Origin: Ceratotherium simum simum
Lineage: Eukaryota > Chordata > Mammalia > Perissodactyla > Rhinocerotidae
DNA: 64,000 nt
Direction: 5' to 3'
Assembly (NCBI RefSeq): GCF_000283155.1
Contig: NW_004454160.1
Coordinates: forward strand, 2,074,013 to 2,138,012
Part shown: positions 1 through 14,739 of the stretch, one piece after another
How positions within the stretch are numbered: the first letter of the stretch is position 1
Layout: every line of letters begins with the position of its first letter
Notes under the pieces: generated by a model
The model's input: only the letters and a program-made list of their open reading frames with translations
Database searches by the model: none
Told to the model about the DNA's origin: nothing
Made by a program: the position numbers and the translations under genes

Positions 1-3430
<3,430 letters not shown>

Positions 3431-3589
3431 CTAAGGCAGAAGAAGAAACTTCTGGGTCCACAGAATTGGTGTAGAAGACCTCCTAGAGCATCTTTGCCCA
3501 AAGTGGGAGTTCCTACATGCTGGCCGACTTCAGATATATTCAAGGAAGGGAAGGCAATGGCATTTGTATTTTGTTTACACATCTGAAAG

Positions 3590-3860
3590 GCTCTACCATC
3601 AGTCAGTCCTGGGTTCAAATCCAAGCTCCATCCCTTACGAGCTATGAATCTGAGCTTCGGCCTCAAGTATGTGAGGAGGAAATGAGACAGGACAGGGACA
3701 GCACCTGGCATCATATCTGGCCCTGCTCAGTGGACATCACTCCCTCTACCGACACTGAGCTACCAAACGGGTGAGTTGGGATCGAATTCTACTTTGTAAG
3801 CCCCTCTGCCTGGGACATGGAAGGCACTCAATACATGTTGGTCGGCTGAATGAATAAATG
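3590..3860 (+). repeat. MIR fragment followed by an L2-type 3' tail
   Basis: At 3590-3725 the sequence follows the MIR core (words such as CTGGGTTCAAATCC, then GAGGAAATGAGA and CACCTGGCA). At 3797-3860 the CTGGGACATGGAAGGCACTCAATA run with a GAATGAATAAATGAA tail resembles an L2 3' end. Both are old and diverged. They sit in PHGDH intron 1. Confidence 0.55.
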
Positions 3861-4215
3861 AACTGAACAAAAGACAAAATTGTTGAAAGAAAAACATTTC
3901 CTAAAATAGATCTCAAAGTAAGGGGAAGAGAGGAGAACAATTAAACCGGTCTACAGTTGCTCAGAAACCCAGGCAATATTAGACTAAAAATATACATATG
4001 TGAAAAATAAGACTTGCTGGATTCATCATAGCCACTTTACTTGGGCCAAGCTAGACTCCAAGACAGTCCTCCTTAGGCTCATCCAGAATCCTGGGGTATC
4101 TTCTCAGAGGAAGGATATTGTTGCCCAGATACCCAATAGGAAATCCCGAGAAATGGAGCAGGTGAATAAGTGCACGCTCTGCCCCCAACTGGCTGTCCCA
4201 GGTAAAGAAGCAGCA

Positions 4216-4320
4216 ACTGTCGGTGCACAAGCAGCAAGCTGGGAATCAGAAAGCTGGAGTTCTAGTCCCAGGTCTGCCAACGCCAAGTCATGTCATCCCC
4301 AGCCCTGGTCTCTATCAGAA
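4216..4320 (+). repeat. MIR SINE fragment
   Basis: A diverged match to the MIR core: GGAATCAGAAAGCTGGAGTT, then TCTAGTCCCAGGTCTGCCAA. Both ends are lost. Confidence 0.5.
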
Positions 4321-4838
4321 TAAAACAAGAGGGTTGGGACAGATGGCCCCTCAGGTCCCTCCCACGTCTGATCTTACACCCCTGAGTGTAAATCTCACTG
4401 AATTTTCCCCAGCCGGATCCCATGTGAATCTTCTCTCTTCCCTCCCTACCACAGGGATTCTGGAGACAGAGAAAGGCCAATGGGTCCTGGCTCCTAGGGC
4501 GAGGGCCCACACTGTATTTATTGTGCACGAGAGCCCAAGAACAAGTCTGGACAAGCTACATGGAGAGTGAGCAGAGAGGTATTTTTCTCAACTGAGGGGA
4601 AAAGAGGAATGAAGCTTACGCTGCAGCAGAGTACTTAGACCTGGAGGGCTTCCAAACACTGGAATGACTGTTCAAGAGAGGTTGCAGCGTTATTTCTCTG
4701 GAGGTGTTGCTGCTTCATGCATCGTCACTGGTTGGGGGCTGTGCCTGACTGCAGAGAGCTAGATGCAGGACCCCTCATGGGCACTCCAAGCCCTTTATGT
4801 CTGTGGTACTGAAATAGAACCCCAAAATGTGAGATTCA

Positions 4839-5081
4839 GGGGCCAGCCTGGTGGCGCAGCGTTTAAGTGCACGTGCTCCACTACGGCAGCCCAAGGGTTA
4901 ACAGGTTCAGATCCCGGGTGTGCACCAATGCACCACTTGTCAACCCATGCTGCGGTAGCATCCCATATAAAGTAGAGGAAGGTGGGCATGGATGTTAGCC
5001 CAGGGCCAATCTTCCTCAGCAAAAAGAGGAGGATTGGCAACAGATGTTAGCTCAGGGCTAATCTTCCTTACACACACAAAA
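4839..5081 (+). mobile_element. ERE-type SINE, long form
   Basis: The left end GGGGCCAGCCTGGTGGCGCA is the start of the tRNA-derived head of perissodactyl ERE SINEs. A B-box-like GGTTCAGATCCC follows. The body has two similar modules of the AGATGTTAGC..CAGGGC..AATCTTCCT type, with a CA-rich tail. It lies directly against the truncated left end of the Tigger1 copy. No clear target duplication was seen. Confidence 0.9.
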
Positions 5082-7370
5082 AAGTTATGTTTACACTATA
5101 CTGTAGAATATTAACTGCCCTAGCACTATGTCTAAAAAAACAATGTACATATTTTAATTAAAAAAAACTTTATTGCTAAAAAATGCTAACCATCATCTGA
5201 GCCCTCAGCAAGTCATAATCTTTTTGCTGGCGGAGGGTCTTGTCTCCGTGTTGATGGCTGCTGACTGATCAGGGTGGTGGGTGCTGCAGGTTGGGGTGAC
5301 TGTAGCAATTTCTTAAAATAAGACAAAAATGAAGTTTGCCGCATGGACTGATTCTTCCTTTCACAAGTGATTTCTCTGTAGCATGCGATGTCGTTTGACA
5401 GCATTTTACCCCCAGTAGAATTGCTTTCAGAATTGATGTCAGTCCTCTCAAACCCCGCTGCTGCTTTATCAACTAGTTTTATGTAATATTCTAGATCTTT
5501 TGTCATTTCAACAATCTTCACAGCATCTTCACCGGGAGTAGATTCCATCTCAAGAAACCACTCTCTTTGCTCATCAATAAGAAGCAACTCATCATCCATT
5601 AAAGTTTTATCATGAGATTGCAGCAATTCAGTCACATCTTTAGGAGCCACTTCTAATTCTAGTTCTCTTGCTATTCCTACCACATCTGCAGTTATTTACT
5701 TCCTCCACTGAAGTCTTGAACCCCTCAAAGTCATCCATGAGGGTTGGAATCAACTTCTTCCAAACTCCGATTAATGTTGATATTGTGACCTCTTCCCATG
5801 AATCACGAATGTTCCTAATTCCATCTAGAATGGTGAATCCTTTCCAGAAATTTTTCAGTTTATTTTTCTCAGATCCATCAGAGGAATCACTACCTATGGC
5901 AGCTATAGCCTTACGAAACGTATTTCTTAAATAATAAGACTTTAAAGTCGAAATTACTCCTTGATCTATGGGCTGCAGAATGGATGTTGTGTTAGCAGGC
6001 ATGAACACAATATTAATCTCACTGTACATCTCCATCAGAGTTCTTGAGTGACCAGGTACATTGTCAATGAGCAATAATATTTTGAAAGGAATCTTTTTTC
6101 TGAGCAGTAGGTCTCAACAGTGGGCTTAAAATATTCAGTACACTAAGCTGTAAACAGATGTGCTGTCATCCAGGCTTTGTTGTTTCATTTACAGAGCACA
6201 GGAAGAGTAGATTTAGCATAATTTTTAAGGGCCCTAGGATTTTTGGAATGGTCAATGAGTATTGGCTTCAACTTAAGGTCACCAGCTGCATTAGGCCCTA
6301 ACAAGAGAGTCAGTCTGTCCTTGGAAGCCTTGAAACCAGGCATTGAACTCTTCTCTCTAGCTATAAATGTCCTAGATGGCATCTTTTTCCAGTATAAAGC
6401 TGTTTCGTCCACATTAAAAATCTATTGTTTAGTGTAGCCGCCTTCATTGACTATCTTAGCTAGATCTCTGGATAACTTGCTGCAGCTTCTATATCAGCAC
6501 TTGCTGCTTCATCTTGCACCTTTATGTTATGGAGATGGCTTCTTTTCTTAAGCCTCATGAACCAACCTCTGCTAGCTTCAAACTTTTCTTCTGCAGCTTC
6601 CTCATCTCTCTCAGCCTTCATAGAACTGAAGCGAGTTAGAATCCTTGCTCTGGATTAGCCTTTAGCTTAAGGGAATGTTGTGGCTGGTTTGATCTTCTAT
6701 CTGGACCACTAAAACTTTCTCCGTATCAGCAATAAGGCTGTTTCGCTTTCTTATCATTCGTGTGTTCACTGGAGTAGCACTTTTGATTTCCTTCAAGAAC
6801 TTTTCCATTGCATTCACAACTTGGCTAGCCGGCATAAGAGGCCTAGCTTTCAGCCTATCTCAGCTTTCAACACGCCTTCCTCACTAAGCTTAATCATTTC
6901 TAGCTTTTGATTTGAAGTGAGAGACATGTGACTCCTCCTTTAACTTAAACACTTAGAGGTCACTGTAGGATTATTAATTGCCTAATTTCAATATTGTTAT
7001 GTCTCAGGGAATAGGGAGGCCCAAGCAGAGGGAAAGAGATTGGGGAATGGCCAGTGGGTGGTGCAGTCAGAAAACACAGACAACATTTATTGATTAAGTT
7101 CATCATATTATGTGGGTGCAGTTCATGGTGCCCCAAAACAATTACAATAGTAACATCAAAGATCACTGATCAGAGATCTCCATAACAAATACAATAATGA
7201 AAAAGTTTGAAATATTGCAAGAATTACCAAAATGTGACACACAGACATGAAGTGTGCAAGTGCTGTTGGAAAAATGGCGCCAAGAGACTTGCTCAACACA
7301 GGGCTGCCAGAAGCCTTCAATTTGTAAAAAACACAATATCTGTGAAGCACAATAAAACGAGGTAGGCCTG
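5082..7370 (-). mobile_element. Tigger1 DNA transposon with broken transposase
   Basis: This is an almost full-length pogo-group (Tc1/mariner superfamily) element on the minus strand. The terminal inverted repeat at 7336-7370 (CAGGCCTACCTCGTTTTATT reading inward) is followed by a TA target site at 7371. Transposase segments are visible in three separate frames: 6185-6412 ([16 protein letters not shown], first catalytic Asp), 5640-6074 ([10 protein letters not shown], second catalytic Asp, then QPIDQGVIS), and 5213-5683 (C-terminal region). Stops and frame changes between them show that it is dead. The other terminal repeat, about 100 bases, is missing at the junction with the ERE at 4839-5081. 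This family was active early in eutherian history. Confidence 0.93.
5213..6412 (-). pseudogene. Tigger1 transposase remnant (TIGD1-like)
   Basis: The transposase is similar to the pogo/TIGD1 family, a DDE-type DNA-binding recombinase. Recognisable parts run from the first Asp block (6412 leftward) through the DNxPGH block (near 6065) to the C-terminal Ser/Gln/Pro-rich end near 5213. At least two frame changes separate the parts (around 6180-6075 and 5683-5640), and the N-terminal HTH region between about 6950 and 6412 has no long open frame. It cannot encode a working protein. It lies in PHGDH intron 1 on the same strand as the gene. Confidence 0.9.
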
Positions 7371-7372
7371 TA

Positions 7373-8149
7373 CAGTCACGTGTTGCTCAGTGACGGGGAT
7401 TCTCTCTGAGAAATGCATTGTTAGCTGAGCTCATCATTGTGCAAATATCAGAGTGTACTGAAGGGGAACAAAATTTGCCACCCCAAAATGTGTCTCTTTA
7501 ACGTGAGGATTCTTTTAGGCTGATTATTTTTAAGAAACAAAAGACTCAGAAAGTTTTTCTTGGTACCTTCCCCTTAACTGCCTTAAAGAATTAAGATAAA
7601 AAAAAACCTGTCTCAGGATGCGAGCTATCGCCTTAGCATAACATGAACTAGGTGGTAGACAAGGAGGAACCTAGAAAGCCTGTTTGTCAGGCTCCCCTCT
7701 GTGTTCTTCTGTTTCTGTGTGACCAAACACTTGTTTTCCAAACATTTGCTCCTTTTCACCTACCCTTGAATGGCCTTCCTTCCTTTGAAGTCCCTGACCC
7801 TTTCCACCCCCAATATCTTTTTTGTCTTTAGCCAAGGTTTGTATTTAAGGTGAAGGCTTTGGCCATTTTGGTGAGTCACTTGGTTTTCCTGGGTTTCTCT
7901 CATGTACACATGTTATTAAACTTTTGTTTGTTTTTCTCCTGTTAATATGTCTCATGTCAATTTAATTCTTAGACCAGCCAGAAGAACTTAGAAGAGTAGA
8001 GGAAAAGTTCTTCTTCCCCTACAGTACTTACACAAACCTAGATGGTATAGCCTACTACACACCTGGTATATATGGTACTAATCTTATGGGACCACCGTTG
8101 TATATGCAGTCTGTCATCGACCAAAACATCATTATGCAGTGCATGGCTG
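7373..8149 (+). mobile_element. MER2 (Tigger-type) element split by an LTR
   Basis: The left part (7373-7458) begins CAGTCACGTGTTGCTCAGTG and the right part (8038-8149) ends with GCAGTGCATGGCTG, the inverted counterpart. TA dinucleotides flank the whole (7371-7372 and 8150-8151), as expected for pogo-type insertion. The left TA is shared with the right end of Tigger1, so one element landed at the border of the other. The solo LTR at 7459-8033 interrupts the sequence. Confidence 0.85.
7459..8033 (+). mobile_element. Solo LTR, class I endogenous retrovirus (copy A)
   Basis: A 575-base LTR with TG...CA ends, inserted in MER2 with a perfect 4-base target duplication GTAC (7455-7458 and 8034-8037). 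A 4-base duplication is usual for gamma-type (class I) elements. It has an ATTAAA signal near 7915. No retroviral genes remain, so recombination between two LTRs removed the interior. Related copies B and C lie at 16847 and 28001 on the other strand. I could not assign a family name with confidence. Confidence 0.85.
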
Positions 8150-8448
8150 TAATTTAAACATGTCACATGATTGCAAATCCACCTTCAGAAATCCCTTCTC
8201 TTGATCGTGATAAGAAGGCATAAGAGCTACATATGACAGTGCTCAAGAATTTTCCGAAAAGGGAGAGCAAGCTGCGAGGGAGCCAGGAGAAAAATGTTCA
8301 GAAGTTGACAATTGGTCAACAGAACCAAATAAGCACTAGACAAACAGACCCATGTATGTTTGGGAATTTAGAAAATAATAAAGGTAGAATTCAAATTGAT
8401 GGAGAAAGAAAGATCTACACAATAAATGGAATTAGAAAAATGTAGGGA

Positions 8449-8672
8449 GGGCCGGCCCCGTGGCTTAGCGGTTAAGTGTGTGTGCTCCGCTGCTGGCGGC
8501 CCGGGTTCGGATCCCGGGCGCGCACCGACACACCGCTTCTCAGGCCATGCTGAGGCCACGTCCCACATACAGCAACTAGAAGGATGTGCAGCTATGACAT
8601 ACAACTATCTACTGGGGCTTTGGGGGTAAAAATAAATAAATAAATAAAATTTAAAAAAAAAATTAAAAAAAA
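8449..8672 (+). mobile_element. ERE-type SINE, young form
   Basis: The head GGGCCGGCCCCGTGGCTTAG and a B-box-like GGGTTCGGATCCC are well kept. The body ends CTACTGGGGCTTTGGGGGTA and a (TAAA)n/poly(A) tail. A perfect 13-base target duplication AAAAATGTAGGGA flanks it (8436-8448 and 8673-8685). The intact duplication and low divergence mark it as one of the youngest insertions in the window. Confidence 0.95.
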
Positions 8673-8779
8673 AAAAATGTAGGGAAAAAATTTAATTCCT
8701 AAATCACTATGGATTATTAAAAATCCAGATGAATTAAATAATTTTTAAAATATAAGCATTAGAAGAAAATGTCAGGGGA

Positions 8780-9330
8780 TACTTTTATGATCTTGGGATG
8801 GGGAAGTTTTGTTACCAGACACAGACCCTAACCTGCTTCTACGTTTGCTCCAGTAACGGTCTCACAAGCAAGGCACACATCCCAGAAACCATAAAAGAAA
8901 ACAGTGACAAATTAGATTACATTTGAAATTTAAACTTCTGTATGGAAAAGATCCCATAAACAAAGTCAAAGGCAAGTGACAAGCTTGACATGGAGAGAAA
9001 ACTCCTTGCAACATATATTACAGAGCAAGGATTCATCATCCAAAAGGACCAAGACTTCCTACAAATCAATTTTTTTTAATGATAGAATCCAGTAAAAAAC
9101 TAGGCAAAGTATGAGGAGTTCACAGAAGAACTGCAAAGTGGTTAGTAATTTATAAAATGACTCTTAAACTCTAGCTATCAAGGAAATGGAAATTATAAAA
9201 TGTGGTATTTTCAGGCATCATATTGGCAAAAAGAAAACTGGTCATATTCAGTGTTGGTGAGAGTGTAGGGAAATAGCATAAACTGCACAACCTTTTTGGA
9301 GGGCAGTGGGGCAGCGTGCAAGCACATTTT
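8780..9330 (+). mobile_element. LINE-1 fragment, 3' part of ORF2
   Basis: Decayed L1 sequence with words such as CCATAAAAGAAAACAGTGAC, AAATTTAAACTTCTGTATGG and AACTCCTTGCAACATATATT, typical of the region after the reverse transcriptase domain. There are many frame breaks. It is an old subfamily, in PHGDH intron 1. Confidence 0.8.
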
Positions 9331-9339
9331 CAGTGTACA

Positions 9340-12300
9340 CTCCCTTACCACCAGCAATGGCACCTCAGGTAACACAGAGGAAATAAAACCTCCTTTGAAG
9401 TGGTCAGCCCAGGACCAAGGGTCAAAGTTCAATCGACAAGAAGCTGGCACGGAGCAAGGACCATCCAAAGAGTCATAATCTTATCACCGTACCTCTCTAG
9501 TGTCAAGTTCCTGGGCCAACATCCAACATCTCAGGCCCGGTCCTGCTCCAGATGCTCTACTCGATCATTCCCTTGGGCCCCAAAAGTCTGGCCTCCTTGA
9601 ATGTTCTCTCCAAAGCTGCCACCACCCTCCCCAAACCTTGAGAATCTGGTTCTCACAGGACAGACTGGCTGTAGGGGAGGATGTAGACTCCTCAGCAGTC
9701 CACCCCGTTCTTGCAGGCCCTCAGGACAAGCACTGAAACAGCACTATTTTCCTTTAACAAGCACAGCCTCTCTCTATGGAAAGAACTCCCTAATGGAGAG
9801 TTACTCTGTAGTCTCTCTCTACTTTTCCCTCAAGGGTGGTATTCCTCAAAGCAGCTTTCTTTGAAGTCAGGAAGTCTGAAGAGTCTCCAGTCAGACCAGA
9901 TGTGCATTCAGAGCTCACCTGTCCCAAATGGGGATTCAGCCTGTGGAGACTCCCATTCAGCAGACCCTGGTCCCACACTGAAGCGGGCATCCCACGTGAC
10001 CAGAGCTCACTAGCTTTCAAGGTCTCTTACACCCTCAACTACCTCCGCTTCACTCAATTCTTCGTTCAATTGCATCATCAATTGACTCATTTAACCAGTA
10101 TATGTTTATTGAGAGTCTACGTGTCAATCTATCTTCCACTGACCACTCATAACCCCTGCACTCCCAGGTCCCCTTCTCAGGTCCCATGTCATCCCTCCAA
10201 GATTTGGCTCCATGCTGCCTGCCGGCTGAGCTCCTCTCTTCTACTTATGCAAACCACAGCCCTTTGCAAATCCATCCGCATCCTCCCTGCAGTTTGCTGT
10301 GATTATAACTTTCTTCTCCAGCATTCCGAGGTCCTCATTGGCACTCCCTGGGCAGGAATGCACCTCTCCCAACAATGCAACCGCTCTGCTGTCTACTGCT
10401 CTCTGTGTGCGATGTCTGTGAATGAGCGCCAACTGGAAAAGGCACTCCCTACACATCGCTGTCCTCCCAGCTCCCCATCCCTCATCTGCCTTAGAGCTGG
10501 AAAACAGCACGCCACTGTTCTGCTGGATTTATGGCTGCTCCCAACAAACTATGCTAACTTAGCAGTGGAAACCCATTCACATTCCTCAAGTTCACACATG
10601 CTTCCTTTCCTGGGAGGACAGGCTTGGGCTTGGGGGTGAGTCTAGCCTTGCTCGAGCCTCTGACTTAAATCATTGGAGAAGTCAAAGAAACTCTCCAGGC
10701 CATGTTCCCCAGCTATAGAGAATGCAGGTAGGCAGTGTCTGGCACAATGTGTGGCACTGATAAAGTAGATGACTATTCAACTTTTGCAAACTAAATCCTA
10801 GTGTAAAGGGTGAGAACTTGTTATTTTAAAAGAGCCTTTCAAAAGATGGACTCTTGCATGGAAATTTATTCCCGTCTTTATCTTTCTTGAAATTCTGAGA
10901 TAAAGATATAAATGTGCTTCAGTAAGTTAGATGCATTACCAGCATGCAGTTGAGTGGATTCTGACCAGCATTGCTATTTAATGAAGCAGAATAAATATCA
11001 GAATGCATCACATATAGTAAGGACATTATTTCATGAAACTTGAGTGTGTGAATATACATGTGTGTACACTGATGTATGTGTACACTGAGGTATGAGGAAT
11101 GAATGAATGAATGAATTTCTTATTTTGGGTCATGGTCAAAGTTTAAAAGCCACTGATACGTGGTCTAAGATTATTTAAATGTTCCTGCATATTAGCTTTA
11201 TTTAAGATGTGACACCTGCTGATAGAAGAGGGGTACACAGTCTAAGTAACAGTTTCGCGAGTTCCAAACCAGATGCTTTATTATTCCAAGCCAGTGTTTT
11301 CCAAACTTTTTCAAGACCTACAGTAAGAAACACATGTTTAAACTGTGATTTTATACTCACATACCACACACACACAACTACACACATAATTGAAACAAAT
11401 TTCACGACACAATACTTAGCCTTACCATCTGCCCTGCTTTCTGATATTCCTTATTTTGTTTTTTTAAATGCTAATTCTGACCAGTTAAAACAACTTCATT
11501 ACCACCCACTAATGAACTGCTTCAAGCCTGAAAAGCACCGTCCTGGGAGATGATTGTACTTCTGACCACGGACTGAGAGAGCAAACTGTGCCTGCCCAGA
11601 ATACCAAGGAGTGGGCACAGAGGCCAGGCCTGCTCAAGCAATGTGCTCAAGCTTCCTTCAGTATTAAAGAGACTTAAATGGGGGAGGGCAGTGACACTAA
11701 CCCAGACACCTCTGCACGCAGAATAAAAAGGCATAGTGCAGTTATGAGGACCCTCCTCCAGGGTTCCAAGGCTGCCCGAGGAGCCTAACCAGCATTCTGA
11801 ACCTAATGTTTTACAAAGACAGCCGCGAAGGCTGGGCGCTCCCAAGCAGCCCAACAATGCCCAGCGGTCAGTAGCTCCTGCCAGGAGTTCTCAGTGCCTT
11901 TAAAACATCCTCCAAGTTTCAGCTCCAGACTCCCAGCACCCAACCAGCTGACATACCGACTTCATGGAAATCCCCTTTCATTACTTGTATGGCCTGCCAT
12001 TCTTCTCAACTCTGCACTAACCCCTCCTTGTCCCTACCCCATCCCCAGGGTATAAGATTTCTAATTTCCATAAGAAAGCCACAAAGCACTAAATCACAGC
12101 AAATTCCCAACCTGTTGGTCTGCTGGAGGTGAGGATCAGAAGCTTGTCTAGAGGCACTCCACCACTGCCTTCTGCCCATTGCCCAGAGCCAAGGCCATTG
12201 ATACCATCCACATAAAAGAAGAGGTGACAAGTGTGATGCGCCTGCCTCCCATCCAGTCCTACCACGCTCCAAGGATCAAGTCCTGAGCCCTTGACCCCAC

Positions 12301-13000
12301 CCCTTCCAACCTGATCACTCCCTTCTCTCCACTCTTCCAGCAGCGCCGAGTCTAGGCTGCCAGATAGTCTCATTTAGCACTAAGTACTGGGTCATCTGGT
12401 CAATCATCTCGCGTGTGTTGGCCAGGCTACCTAACTAGCCTACAAGATTCCTGAAGGCAAGGACCGGTCAGAAACAGGGCTGGATACCTGGATACAGCAC
12501 CAGGGGGAGGAAGGGGAGAAATGCGGGAGGGTCCGTGGAGAAATACAGCAGCAGATACAAGGGCAGACAAGGAGGCACAGGCAGTTTTGACGACCATGAG
12601 GTTAAAGCAACAGCAGCCGCCACTGTGGTTTGATTTAAGGGGCCCCCGGAGGAGGGAATCGTCGAGGGAGTGGATCTGCGCTGAGGTTGGTTAATAGGAG
12701 GCTACACTGCGGCTGTGGGAGTTGGGGGGTGGGAGAGGATACCTCGGACCGGTGGGGTGAAAAATACCAGGGTGCTGGGTGCAGCATGGAGCTAAGAAGT
12801 GCAGGAATGGGGTGAAGAGTTCACAAAATAAATGTCATAAGACTGGACGAAGCCACCAAACCTCGCAGGACCCTTACAAACAAGGCAGAGAGATTTGAAG
12901 TCGATGACGCTAATTGTGTATCGTAACAAACCGAGATACGTTCTTGAGAAAGATTTGCTGAGAAATACAAATTTTGGGGGGGAGCTTGGGATCGGATTCT
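9340..13000 (-). other. PHGDH: PHGDH intron 1, part next to exon 1
   Basis: Mostly unique DNA without recognised exons. The 267-codon open frame on the plus strand (9836-10639) has no recognised domain and crosses a diverged repeat-like piece near 10090. A (GAAT)n run lies at 11096-11116. The stretch 11,500-12,500 is moderately GC-rich. I see no gene here. Confidence 0.65.
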
Positions 13001-13009
13001 AGTCCAGTC

Positions 13010-14140
<1,131 letters not shown>

Positions 14141-14319
14141 TTTTATTCTCGGGCAATGAACTTCTCAATCTCAGCCAAAGCCCTTCCTCACACCTGGTGA
14201 GCAGATAGAAGCACAATTTACGCTGACTAGCTGATTCATATCTGAAATAAACTGAGAAATATTTGTTCTCAACCTGAGAGAAATGTTTCATCGTCTTTCC
14301 TCCTAAGGACTCATTCTTT

Positions 14320-14480
14320 AATTCCTTAACAAGCATTTATTGAACGCACCTCTTATGTGCAAGGCACCGTGCTGGATGCTGAAGGGGCGGGAACATCCTA
14401 AAGACATAGCCCCTTTCCTATGGTGGCCTAATATCCGAGGGTACCAAAGACATAGACACTGCAAGTTAAATAATAAAAAA
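14320..14480 (+). repeat. Old mammal-wide interspersed repeat fragment
   Basis: The run CATTTATTGAACGCACCTCT, then TGTGCAAGGCACCGTGCTGG is a common ancient mammalian repeat start. It is diverged; the family is not assigned. Confidence 0.5.
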
Positions 14481-14488
14481 CAGTAGGA

Positions 14489-14723
14489 GGGGCCGGTCTC
14501 CTGGTTCGTGCTCTGCTTCGGGGGGCCCTGGGTTCACAGGTTCGGTTCTGGGCGTGGACCTACACACGGCTCATCAAGCCATGCTGTGGCAGATGTCCCA
14601 CATATAAAGTAGAGGAAGATGGGCACAGATGTTACCTCAGGGCCGATCTTCCTCAGCAAAAAGAGGAGGATTGGCAACAGATGTTAGCTCAGGGCTCATC
14701 TTCCTCACACACACACACAAAAA
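14489..14723 (+). mobile_element. ERE-type SINE, long form
   Basis: Starts GGGGCCGGTCTCCTGGTTCG, has a degraded head, and carries the duplicated AGATGTTA..TC..CAGGGC..ATCTTCCTC body module with a CA-rich tail. It lies about 400 bases upstream of the PHGDH promoter. No clear target duplication was seen. Confidence 0.85.
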
Positions 14724-14739
14724 GGCGATAGGAAACTGT

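Noticed and set aside
5213..6412. A domesticated transposase gene (TIGD-like)
   Set aside because: The frame is broken at least twice, the N-terminal DNA-binding part is not open, and terminal repeat and TA site show an ordinary dead Tigger1 copy.
8450..8530. A tRNA gene at the ERE head
   Set aside because: A- and B-box-like motifs are present, but it does not fold as a full tRNA in my reading and occurs many times with SINE bodies and target duplications.
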